A DNA stretch of 64,000 nucleotides, from NCBI RefSeq assembly GCF_900105255.1, contig NZ_LT629763.1, positions 1,922,001 through 1,986,000 of the forward strand. The letters are read 5' to 3'. A program made the position numbers and the translations under genes. The notes under the pieces are model-generated. The model ran no database searches. It saw only the letters and a list, made by a program, of their open reading frames with translations, and was not told the DNA's origin. This document shows, piece after piece, positions 1 through 6,766 of the stretch. This DNA is from Halopseudomonas sabulinigri. Lineage in GTDB: Bacteria > Pseudomonadota > Gammaproteobacteria > Pseudomonadales > Pseudomonadaceae. Positions within the stretch are counted from its first letter, which is position 1. Each line of letters begins with the position of its first letter.

Positions 1-672
1 AATCTTGACCCAATCGAAACCGGCGTAGGACAGGTTGACCAGATGGGTGTCGGTGTCGATATCGCCCTTGGGCGAGTCTTCACCAAAGATGCGGTTGACG
101 TTGTAGATGTAGGCATAGTTGAGCGTGGTATCGCTCAGGCTGGTGTTGTTGACGGTAAAACCGTCAAAGGTCTGCTCGTTCTGGCGCCAGCCGACGTTGC
201 CGATAAAACGCGCGTTGTCGTAGATGATGCGCTGGCGACCAAACTTGAGGCCGGTATCCGGGACGCCGGCATAGCTCAGGTAGGCCTGATTGACCTCGGT
301 CCCCTCCGGGTCTGCCACTACGGCGTAGTCGGTATGAGCGCTGGGCAGCCCGGTGGCGTCGTTATACTTGCCGCCGCCGATCTCGGTCACATCATCAAAT
401 TCGACAAAGGCGCCAAAGCCTTTGTAAGGCGCGGTGGCAAAGTTGAGACGGGTGCGCAGCGTTGAAGCGTTGGCCTCCTTGCTCACATCATTCTGATCGA
501 CGTACTCGTAGCGGTAACGCAGATCCAGTCCGACCTTCCCCTCGGTCACGGCTTCTTTCAGCGATTGCGCTTGCGTTACGTCCTGCGCCAGCACAGCGGG
601 ACTGAAGGCCACCAAAGAGGCGGCCAATACGCTGGCGGTGTTGATAGTCCTGAATCCGTTTTGCTTGATCAT
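1..672 (-). CDS. Outer-membrane porin, alginate-export-like family (3' part outside window)
   Basis: The gene reads leftwards out of the window, so only the N-terminal 224 residues are visible. The start at 670-672 encodes a signal peptide (MIKQNGFRTINTASVLAASL, then hydrophobic residues ending AVLAQD, probable cleavage after ALA). Alternating beta-strand-like segments follow, such as GLDLRYRYEYVDQ, TLRTRLNFATAPY and FGAFVEFDDV, and a conserved-looking stretch GRQRIIYDNARFIGNVGWRQ. This pattern matches the Alginate_exp/porin-like beta-barrels common in Pseudomonas and Shewanella, where the substrate is rarely known. A purine-rich Shine-Dalgarno (AGGAAAGGG) lies just upstream. A strong hairpin with a T-tract sits in the leader at 704-756. 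It could instead belong to another outer-membrane porin family; the C-terminus is needed to decide. Confidence 0.65.
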   Translation of the reverse strand, partial: MIKQNGFRTINTASVLAASLVAFSPAVLAQDVTQAQSLKEAVTEGKVGLDLRYRYEYVDQNDVSKEANASTLRTRLNFATAPYKGFGAFVEFDDVTEIGGGKYNDATGLPSAHTDYAVVADPEGTEVNQAYLSYAGVPDTGLKFGRQRIIYDNARFIGNVGWRQNEQTFDGFTVNNTSLSDTTLNYAYIYNVNRIFGEDSPKGDIDTDTHLVNLSYAGFDWVKI

Positions 673-700
673 GAGCACCCTTTCCTGAAAAACGCGCACA

Positions 701-756
701 AAAAAAGGCGTCCACGAACATAGCTGTTGAGAACAGGTATGTTGGTGGACGCCTTT
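701..756 (-). terminator. Long leader hairpin with T7 tract upstream of the porin gene
   Basis: The arms are 704-728 and 732-756 around a GAG triloop at 729-731. They pair as 12 + 6 + 5 base pairs, interrupted by two symmetric mismatches (716/744 and 723/737). Read on the minus strand, the structure is followed directly by seven T residues, so it has the form of an intrinsic terminator for leftward transcription. It lies only about 30 nt upstream of the porin start codon. It could end the transcript of the gene at 1009-1608 or act as an attenuator in the porin leader. Confidence 0.75.
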
Positions 757-1008
757 GCCCGAAAATTCTGTAGTTGATTCTGTCGTGTCTGGCGCCGCGC
801 CCAGTCATTGAGCGCTGCGTCACAGAGGATTTAGCAAGGCGCGTGCCATAGATTTCAAACTATTGTTTTCAAAAGAAATAGGCATGGATCACGAATCCCG
901 TGACCGAGGTTCACTGCAATAGTCCAGTGCAGACCGTGCGGTCATCGCACTGCAGCTGTGCAGTGGCAAGCCAAATCAACCAGCTGCTTGCCGAGTATCG
1001 GCAAGGCC
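757..1008. other. Non-coding region between the porin leader and the DUF1330-like gene
   Basis: I see no convincing coding sequence here. The stretch around 840-900 is locally AT-rich. Read leftwards it offers a possible promoter (TTGAAA, 16 bases, TATGGC), which would place the hairpin at 704-756 inside the porin 5' leader. This promoter is weak and is only a suggestion. Confidence 0.3.
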
Positions 1009-1608
1009 TTATCGGGATGCCTTGCTACGCCAGGCGGCAATCGCCCAGGTGAAGATCAGGACACTGGCCAGGATCGCGAAGATCAGTAGCAGCGGACGCG
1101 GAAACTCGTTTCCGCTACTCACCACCCGCACATTCAGCTGCGTCGCAGCCTGGCGATCAGGCAGCGCTTGGCTATATGCCTGATCCAGCACCACCTCCAT
1201 GAAATCCCGTCGGCTGCGATACCGCACAACACTGATGAACTCCCAGGGCTGCACTGCGCTGGGAGACGCAACCGGCATGGAAAATACCGGATAGCCGCCC
1301 TTTTTCAGCCAGAGAGGCAACATTGCCCTACTGAAGCGAGCCAGCGCCTGCTCGCCGCTGTCGGGGTTCAGCTGAAACAGATTAACCACGTGAACCGGCT
1401 TGCCGTCGTCAGCTCTCATAAATGTGGCCACATCCAGCCCCTGCAGAAAGTCGCGTGTTGTAGGGGGCAGCTCATCAACACGCTGCATATAACTATTGAC
1501 CTCCGCTTCGGTTAACGGCGAACCGCCACTTCTATACCAGAGCGCTGTAATCAACATGAGCAATGCGGCTATCACGGCAACGATGAACACCGGGCGAGTG
1601 AACGGCAT
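1009..1608 (-). CDS. Membrane-anchored hypothetical protein with DUF1330/dimeric alpha-beta-barrel-like domain
   Basis: This is a 199-residue protein of unknown function. The chosen start (MPFTRPVFIVAVIAALL) is supported by AGGAG nine bases upstream; a longer reading 14 codons upstream lacks this. Residues about 5-25 form a membrane helix. A soluble domain follows with motifs such as VHVVNLFQLNP and WEFISVVRYRSRRDFMEVV, which resemble DUF1330-like ferredoxin-fold domains. A second membrane helix (LLLIFAILASVLIFTWAIAA) is at the C-terminus. The domain therefore sits between two membrane anchors. It is divergent from an HxlR regulator 198 bp away, so it is a likely target of that regulator. Confidence 0.6.
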   Translation of the reverse strand: MPFTRPVFIVAVIAALLMLITALWYRSGGSPLTEAEVNSYMQRVDELPPTTRDFLQGLDVATFMRADDGKPVHVVNLFQLNPDSGEQALARFSRAMLPLWLKKGGYPVFSMPVASPSAVQPWEFISVVRYRSRRDFMEVVLDQAYSQALPDRQAATQLNVRVVSSGNEFPRPLLLIFAILASVLIFTWAIAAWRSKASR

Positions 1609-1652
1609 GGGTGCAGACTCCTGAGGGGGAAAACGCCAACTTGCGCTCACTA

Positions 1653-1669
1653 ACTTGCATTTTGCAAGT
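1653..1669. promoter_or_regulatory. Palindrome in the divergent HxlR / DUF1330 promoter region
   Basis: ACTTGCA at 1653-1659 and TGCAAGT at 1663-1669 form a perfect 7-bp inverted repeat around TTT. It lies 45 bp upstream of the minus-strand gene start and 138 bp upstream of the HxlR start. HxlR-type winged-helix dimers bind dyad operators in such divergent regions, so this is a candidate operator; binding is inferred. Confidence 0.45.
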
Positions 1670-1720
1670 ACTTTTTATCGAGCTAATCTGCGGGCAGATG
1701 TAGGCGCTGCTGGCTCGCAA

Positions 1721-1742
1721 GCCAGCCAGCCAGCCAGCCAGC
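1721..1742 (+). repeat. Tetranucleotide tandem repeat (GCCA, about 5.5 units)
   Basis: The unit GCCA is repeated 5.5 times without interruption in the intergenic space upstream of the HxlR gene. Short tetranucleotide tracts can change length by strand slippage. Here the tract is upstream of the regulator start and could alter promoter spacing. It is short, so instability is only a possibility. Confidence 0.8.
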
Positions 1743-1806
1743 AATTTTGGTAGTGAATAGGCCGATGCTAGTATCTCTATTGCTGATAAATCGAGGTAAC
1801 CTGCAG

Positions 1807-2220
1807 ATGCCGGAAGAGTTTCCCTGTCGCACCCACTGCCCCATCAATTTCGCCCTGGAATCTTTCGGCGACAAATGGACGCTGCTGATTATTCGCGATC
1901 TGATGTTCAAGGCAAAGCAGTCGTTTGGGGACTTCCTCTCCTCCGATGAGAAAATCTCGACCAATATTCTTGCTGACCGCTTGCGGCGCCTTGAACAGCT
2001 GGGCATCGTCAGCAAGGCGACAAGTGAGAAGAATCGCTCTAAATCGATATATTCGTTGACCCAGAAAGGCCGCGACCTCCTGCCAATCATGCTGGAAATC
2101 ACGCGCTGGAGCGGTAAGCACGACCCACAGACCCATGCGCCGGACGCACTGTTACAGCGTCTTGAAGCAGATACCCCTAGCGTGATCACACAGATTACGG
2201 CGGGCTGGGACGCAAGCTGA
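1807..2220 (+). CDS. HxlR-family transcriptional regulator
   Basis: This 137-residue winged-helix regulator starts MPEEFPCRTHCPINFALESF. The family signature is clear: an N-terminal cysteine (CPINFALESFGDKWTLLIIR), the recognition region (EKISTNILADRLRRLEQLGIV) and the wing (YSLTQKGRDLLPIM). The start at 1807 has GAGG ten bases upstream; a longer reading from 1747 would overlap the probable promoter region. HxlR proteins act as dimeric DNA-binding sensors, often of oxidants, electrophiles or metabolites. The obvious target is the divergent gene at 1009-1608, with a palindrome at 1653-1669 as candidate operator. The inducer is unknown. Confidence 0.88.
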   Translation: MPEEFPCRTHCPINFALESFGDKWTLLIIRDLMFKAKQSFGDFLSSDEKISTNILADRLRRLEQLGIVSKATSEKNRSKSIYSLTQKGRDLLPIMLEITRWSGKHDPQTHAPDALLQRLEADTPSVITQITAGWDAS

Positions 2221-2454
2221 TTTCAGTAGCTGCCAACGGCTCGCGAGCCACGCAACGAGATTGCACCAAAAACACCCAGCAAGCGCATGACGCACCAAAA
2301 CATGGCATAACGTCATCTCGCCCCCGCCCCCATATTGCTGCACAGCCCCGTTAAAGCGGGCACCAGCGCCTAGCAGATTTTCTGGTCTGCTATTTGCTTT
2401 AGTAAATGCGTTCGCACTCCTCAAAGCAGTTGCAACACACAATTTGCAAATAGA
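2221..2454. other. Non-coding region upstream of the guanidine riboswitch
   Basis: I see no supported gene here. The region should hold the terminator of the HxlR gene and the promoter of the riboswitch-controlled operon. Several TTGC-containing elements occur between 2395 and 2450, but no -35/-10 pair is good enough to call. Confidence 0.4.
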
Positions 2455-2550
2455 GCGCTAGGGTTCCGGCTGATCTGCTCAGTGACTGGTCCGAGAGCAC
2501 TCGACCTTTCAGTCAAAGGTTACACGGCGGGACAAAAGCCCGGGAGACGA
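2455..2550 (+). promoter_or_regulatory. Guanidine-I (ykkC) riboswitch aptamer
   Basis: The stretch carries the conserved primary sequence of the ykkC class in order: CTAGGGTTCCG at 2458-2468, ACTGGTCCGAGAG at 2485-2497, a variable hairpin (ACCTTT/AAAGGT, 2504-2520), then ACACGGCGGGACAAAAGCCC from 2522 and GGGAGA at 2542-2547. This RNA class binds guanidinium and switches on guanidine export or degradation genes. It lies about 50 nt upstream of the first gene of the carboxylase operon, on the same strand. GAGCACTC inside the aptamer (2495-2502) is exactly complementary to GAGTGCTC (2567-2574), which gives a possible alternative pairing for the expression platform. Confidence 0.93.
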
Positions 2551-2601
2551 TTGGCATCACAGCCAGGAGTGCTCCGCGTGTCACTGAATGAGAGGTTCAA
2601 G

Positions 2602-3630
2602 ATGAAAAAGATTTCCGCACTGGTTTTATCCCTTCTGCTTTCCTCCACCGCCCAGGCGCAAGACAGCTTCAAGGTCTGCTGGTCGATATATGTGGGCTGG
2701 ATGCCCTGGGCCTACGGCGCCGAAAGCGGCATCGTGAAGAAGTGGGCCGACAAGTACGACATCGATATTGAGGTCGTGCAGATCAACGACTACATCGAAT
2801 CCATCAATCAGTACACCGCCGGCCAGTTCGACGCCTGCACCATGACCAACATGGACGCCCTGACCATCCCCGCCGCCGGTGGCGTCGACAGCACCGCGCT
2901 GATCGTCGGCGACTTCTCCAACGGCAACGACGGCATCGTGCTCAAGGGCAAACAGCAGCTGGCTGACATCAAGGGGCAGAACGTCAATTTGGTGGAACTC
3001 AGCGTCTCCCACTATCTGCTGGCCCGCGCCCTGGAATCGGTCGATATGAAAGAAGCCGATGTGCAGGTGGTGAACACTTCCGATGCTGACCTGGTGGCCG
3101 CTTACGGCACCGCAGATGTGACAGCGGTAACCACCTGGAACCCGCTGCTGAACGAAATCGCCAGCCAGCCCGACAGCCACAAGGTGTTCGACTCCTCCCG
3201 GATTCCCGGTGAAATCATCGACCTGCTGGTGATCAATACCGATACCCTCAACGCCCATCCTGAGCTGGGTAAGGCGCTGACTGGAGCCTGGTACGAAATC
3301 ATGGCGAAGATGCAGGCTGACGAAGCGGTGCGCACTTATCTGGCCGAAGCCTCAGGTACCGATCTGGTCGGATATCAGGCGCAGCTCGACAGCACCGAGA
3401 TGTTCTATACCCCGCAACAGGCACTGGCGCTGACCCAGGACGCTGCACTGAAAACCACCATGCAATACGTCGCTGATTTCTCCTTCGATCACGGCCTGCT
3501 CGGTGAGGGCGCGCCGGACGCCGGGTTTGTCGGCATCAGCACGCCGGCCGGTGTGCTCGGCGACCCCAACAACATCAAGCTGCGCTTTGACCCCAGCTAC
3601 ATGCAGTTAGCAGCTGACGGTCAGTTGTAA
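2602..3630 (+). CDS. ABC transporter substrate-binding protein (guanidine/urea-carboxylase-associated)
   Basis: This 342-residue periplasmic protein starts MKKISALVLSLLLSSTAQAQ, a signal peptide with cleavage after AQA. The start at 2602 has GAGAGG six bases upstream; an open frame continues upstream through the riboswitch but is not credible as coding. The mature protein (FKVCWSIYVGWMPWAYGAES) resembles the NMT1/TauA-like binding proteins found beside urea/guanidine carboxylases and usually annotated as putative urea ABC transporter. Because the operon is controlled by a guanidine riboswitch, the ligand is more likely guanidine or a guanidine-yielding compound than urea. It is the first of seven co-directional genes. 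Confidence 0.85.
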   Translation: MKKISALVLSLLLSSTAQAQDSFKVCWSIYVGWMPWAYGAESGIVKKWADKYDIDIEVVQINDYIESINQYTAGQFDACTMTNMDALTIPAAGGVDSTALIVGDFSNGNDGIVLKGKQQLADIKGQNVNLVELSVSHYLLARALESVDMKEADVQVVNTSDADLVAAYGTADVTAVTTWNPLLNEIASQPDSHKVFDSSRIPGEIIDLLVINTDTLNAHPELGKALTGAWYEIMAKMQADEAVRTYLAEASGTDLVGYQAQLDSTEMFYTPQQALALTQDAALKTTMQYVADFSFDHGLLGEGAPDAGFVGISTPAGVLGDPNNIKLRFDPSYMQLAADGQL

Positions 3631-3649
3631 CCCGGACTCTTGAATCCAC

Positions 3650-3667
3650 CGGGGGTCTTGGCCCCCG
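3650..3667 (+). other. Intercistronic hairpin between binding-protein and permease genes
   Basis: CGGGGG and CCCCCG pair around a 6-nt loop in the 52-bp gap after the binding-protein gene. There is no T-tract. Such hairpins often stabilise the upstream message, giving more binding protein than permease. Confidence 0.5.
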
Positions 3668-3682
3668 CCGCAAGGAAACACC

Positions 3683-4501
3683 ATGAAGCGACTGATCAAC
3701 CTGTCTCCCACGCCAGCCACCCGGCTGTTTATCGGGCTGCTGCCGTTCGTGCTGTTGCTGCTGGTGTATATAGTGGCGTCCGATGCGCGGTTGGAGGCCA
3801 ACCCCAACGACAAGCTGCTGCCGGCCTTCAGCCAGATGGGCGATGCGATCGACCGTATGGCGCTGGAGCCCAGCAAGCGCACCGGCGAATACCTGTTCTG
3901 GGTAGACACCGCCAACAGCCTCAAGCGCCTGGCCATGGGTGTGGCCATCGCCGCCTCCATCGGCCTGGCGGTGGGCCTGCTGACCGGCGCGCTGCCGCTG
4001 ATCAACGCCAGCATGAGCCCCTTGCTGACGGTGGTCTCGCTGATTCCGCCGCTGGCCATTCTGCCGGTGCTGTTTATCGTCTTCGGGCTGGGTGAGCTGT
4101 CCAAGGTGATGCTGATCGCGCTGGGTATCACGCCCTTTATTGCCCGCGACCTGCAACGCCGCACCCAGGAAATTCCCAGCGAACAACTGGTCAAGGCGCA
4201 GACTCTCGGCGCCAACACCAGCCAGATCATCGTCCGCGTACTGTTGCCGCAACTGATGCCCAAGCTGATCGACGCGGTGCGTCTTTCGCTCGGCGCTGGC
4301 TGGCTGTTTCTGATTGCCGCCGAGGCCATCGCCTCTACCGACGGCCTGGGTTACCGCATTTTTCTGGTGCGCCGCTATATGTCGATGGACGTGATTCTGC
4401 CTTACGTGGCCTGGATTACCTTGCTGGCGTTTCTGTTCGACTGGCTGCTGGCCACTCTGAGTCGTCGCCTGTTCCCCTGGAACGTGCAAGGAGGCCACTG
4501 A
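3683..4501 (+). CDS. ABC transporter permease (guanidine/urea-carboxylase-associated)
   Basis: This is a 272-residue inner-membrane permease of the binding-protein-dependent transport family. Hydrophobic helices are visible at about residues 15-35 (FIGLLPFVLLLLVYIV), 85-110, 115-145 (LLTVVSLIPPLAILPVLFIV) and near the C-terminus (VAWITLLAFLFDWLLATL). The cytoplasmic EAA-like loop that contacts the ATPase is seen around EIPSEQLVKAQTLGANTSQI. The stop overlaps the ATPase start by one base (TGATG), so the two are translationally coupled. It works with the flanking binding protein and ATPase as one importer. Confidence 0.9.
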   Translation: MKRLINLSPTPATRLFIGLLPFVLLLLVYIVASDARLEANPNDKLLPAFSQMGDAIDRMALEPSKRTGEYLFWVDTANSLKRLAMGVAIAASIGLAVGLLTGALPLINASMSPLLTVVSLIPPLAILPVLFIVFGLGELSKVMLIALGITPFIARDLQRRTQEIPSEQLVKAQTLGANTSQIIVRVLLPQLMPKLIDAVRLSLGAGWLFLIAAEAIASTDGLGYRIFLVRRYMSMDVILPYVAWITLLAFLFDWLLATLSRRLFPWNVQGGH

Positions 4502-5283
4502 TGATTGAAGTCAAGAACGTCGGCAAGCGCTACGACGACAACGTGGTGCTGGAACGCCTGAACATCAACGTAAAGGAAGGCGAGTTCGTCACCCTGGTGG
4601 GCGCCTCCGGTTGCGGCAAGAGTACCTTTCTGAAAATGCTGCTGGGCACCGAATCACCCAGCAGCGGCGAGCTGCTGCTCGACGGCAAGCCGATTGCCGA
4701 CGAGCCCGGCCCGGATCGCGGCATCGTCTTTCAGCAGTATTCGGTCTTCCCGCACATGACTGTGCTGGAGAACGTGATGGCGGCGGTCGGCTTTGCCCAG
4801 CGCGGCTTGAGCGGCTACCTGTTCGGTAGCAAGCGCAAGCAGGCTCGCACGGAGGCCGAAGGCATCCTGCAGGAAGTCGGCCTTGGTCAGGCGCTGAAAA
4901 AGTACCCACACGAGCTGTCCGGCGGCATGAAGCAGCGGTTGGCGATTGCCCAGGCACTGCTCGGCAAGCCGCGCATTCTGCTACTCGACGAGCCCTTTGG
5001 TGCGCTCGACCCGGGCATTCGTGCCGACATGCACGAACTGGTACTGCGCCTGTGGCAAGAGCACAAGCTGACCATCTTCATGGTCACTCACGACATCAAG
5101 GAAGGCTTTCATCTGGGTACCCGCCTGTGGGTGTTCGACAAGCTGCGCCACGACCCGCACGCGCCGCAAGCCTTTGGCGCCACCATTACCTACGACCTGC
5201 CGATCGACAGCAGCGCCCGACAACCGGCGGCGCGCACCACCGCTGAAACCATTGAGCCACTGCTGGCCGACAACGCCAGCTGA
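4501..5283 (+). CDS. ABC transporter ATP-binding protein (guanidine/urea-carboxylase-associated)
   Basis: This 260-residue ATPase has all the diagnostic motifs: Walker A GASGCGKST (about residue 37), the Q-loop (VFQQYSVFPH), the ABC signature LSGGMKQRLA, Walker B ILLLDEPFGALD, and the H-loop (VTHDIKEG). It is closest to the SsuB/TauB type that pairs with NMT1-like binding proteins. It is coupled to the permease by a one-base overlap and is followed 28 bp later by the first DUF1989 gene. It would energise uptake of the operon substrate. Confidence 0.93.
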   Translation: MIEVKNVGKRYDDNVVLERLNINVKEGEFVTLVGASGCGKSTFLKMLLGTESPSSGELLLDGKPIADEPGPDRGIVFQQYSVFPHMTVLENVMAAVGFAQRGLSGYLFGSKRKQARTEAEGILQEVGLGQALKKYPHELSGGMKQRLAIAQALLGKPRILLLDEPFGALDPGIRADMHELVLRLWQEHKLTIFMVTHDIKEGFHLGTRLWVFDKLRHDPHAPQAFGATITYDLPIDSSARQPAARTTAETIEPLLADNAS

Positions 5284-5311
5284 CCGCTACCCAGTTACGG
5301 AGATACCGGCA

Positions 5312-6028
5312 ATGAGCATCACGCACTACAGCACTGAAATCCCCGGCGCCAGCCACTGGTCCCTGCGCGTACGCGCCGGCACCCTGATGCGCCTCACCGA
5401 CCTCGGCGGCGGCGCCAACGTCGGCATGCTGTTCTACAACCCCGACAATCTGCTGGAACGCTACAACGCACCCGACACCCTGAAAGGCCAGCACACCTTC
5501 AAGCTGACCCAGGGCAACTGCCTGTACTCCGACATGGGCCGCGTGTTCGCCTCGATCGTCGAAGACCAGCTTGGCTGGCACGAAACCGTGTGCGGCAACA
5601 GCAACGCCGCGCAAGTGGCTGAGCGCTGGGGTGCACGCGACTACCAGGAGGCGCGCAACGACTGGCATCAGAACGGTTACGACGCCTTTCTGGTCGAGCT
5701 GGCCAAATACGGGCTGGGCCGCGCCGACATGGCCGCCAACTTGAACCTGTTCAGCAAGGTCGCTACCGACAAGGCCGGCAATCTGCAGCTGGTGGAGGGC
5801 CACAGCGCCGCCGGCAGCCAGGTCGCCCTGCGCTTCGAGATGGACACCCTGGTACTGCTGCACACCTGCCCGCATCCGCTCAATCAGGCCAAGGCCTACC
5901 CTTACACACCCGTGCAGATTGAACTGAGCCAGGCCGCAGCGGTGGACGATGACGATTATTGCCGCAACTTCCGCCCGGAAAACCAGCGCGGCTTCATGAA
6001 CAACGCCCTGTACCACCTGGGCAAGTAA
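5312..6028 (+). CDS. Urea amidolyase-associated protein UAAP1 (DUF1989); probable carboxyguanidine deiminase subunit
   Basis: This 238-residue protein starts [20 protein letters not shown]. Its start at 5312 follows a GGAG and lies after the ATPase stop; the longer open frame overlaps the ATPase gene and is rejected. It belongs to DUF1989, with conserved features such as [37 protein letters not shown] and NLNLFSKV. In published work on guanidine catabolism, the two DUF1989 proteins next to riboswitch-linked carboxylases form the heteromeric carboxyguanidine deiminase (CgdAB), which releases ammonia to give allophanate. I do not assign which subunit this is. It is followed 11 bp later by its partner. 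Confidence 0.88.
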   Translation: MSITHYSTEIPGASHWSLRVRAGTLMRLTDLGGGANVGMLFYNPDNLLERYNAPDTLKGQHTFKLTQGNCLYSDMGRVFASIVEDQLGWHETVCGNSNAAQVAERWGARDYQEARNDWHQNGYDAFLVELAKYGLGRADMAANLNLFSKVATDKAGNLQLVEGHSAAGSQVALRFEMDTLVLLHTCPHPLNQAKAYPYTPVQIELSQAAAVDDDDYCRNFRPENQRGFMNNALYHLGK

Positions 6029-6039
6029 GCGAGGACACC

Positions 6040-6681
6040 ATGATCAAGACCAGCTCACGCCAACCCGAGACGGCCTCGCAACGCACCACCATCGGCGCCG
6101 GCGATTACTACATCGGCATCGTCAAGGCAGGGCAGACCCTGCGCCTGCTGGACCTGGAAGGCAATCAGGCCGCCGACACCCTGTTCTTCAGCGCCGCCAA
6201 CCCGGTCGAGCGCTACAGCGTGACCGACACCATCCGCGAGCAGGGCAATGTTTACCTGACCGCCGGTTCGGTGATTCGCTCGAATGAAAACAACCCCATG
6301 CTGGAGATCGTCGCCGATACCTGCGGCCGCCACGACACCCTCGGCGGTGCCTGCGCCAGCGAAAGCAATACCATCCGCTACGATCTGGAGAAGCGCTGCA
6401 TGCATTCGTGCCGCGACAGCTGGATGCTCGCCGTGGCGGAAAACCCGGAGTACGGCATCAGCAAGCGCGACATTACCCACAACATCAATTTCTTCATGAA
6501 CGTGCCGGTCACCGCAGACGGTGGCCTGACCTTTGAAGACGGCATCTCCGGCGCCGGCAAGTACGTTGAGCTGACCGCGCTGATGGACGTCGTGGTATTG
6601 ATTTCCAACTGTCCGCAGCTGAACAACCCCTGCAACGGCTACAACCCGACACCAGTCGAGTTGCTGGTCTGGGACAACTGA
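6040..6681 (+). CDS. Urea amidolyase-associated protein UAAP2 (DUF1989); probable carboxyguanidine deiminase subunit
   Basis: This 213-residue protein starts [18 protein letters not shown], with GAGG seven bases before the ATG. It is homologous to the preceding gene ([19 protein letters not shown] compares with the [17 protein letters not shown] region). It carries a cysteine/histidine-rich segment ([13 protein letters not shown], then CMHSCRDSW) that could be catalytic or metal-binding. Together with UAAP1 it should convert carboxyguanidine to allophanate, so the pair is needed only if the carboxylase acts on guanidine. Direct urea carboxylation gives allophanate without it. The next gene starts 85 bp downstream. 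Confidence 0.88.
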   Translation: MIKTSSRQPETASQRTTIGAGDYYIGIVKAGQTLRLLDLEGNQAADTLFFSAANPVERYSVTDTIREQGNVYLTAGSVIRSNENNPMLEIVADTCGRHDTLGGACASESNTIRYDLEKRCMHSCRDSWMLAVAENPEYGISKRDITHNINFFMNVPVTADGGLTFEDGISGAGKYVELTALMDVVVLISNCPQLNNPCNGYNPTPVELLVWDN

Positions 6682-6766
6682 TCCGCTGAGCGCCACCCAT
6701 TCACCCGCTTCAGTGGACGACCACTGTCGTATCCAGGCTTGGGACGACCCGGCAAAGGCTAGAGTG

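Noticed and set aside
1683-2189. A 168-codon open frame antisense to the HxlR gene
   Set aside because: The plus-strand frame encodes a clear HxlR protein with a ribosome-binding site, while the antisense frame has none.
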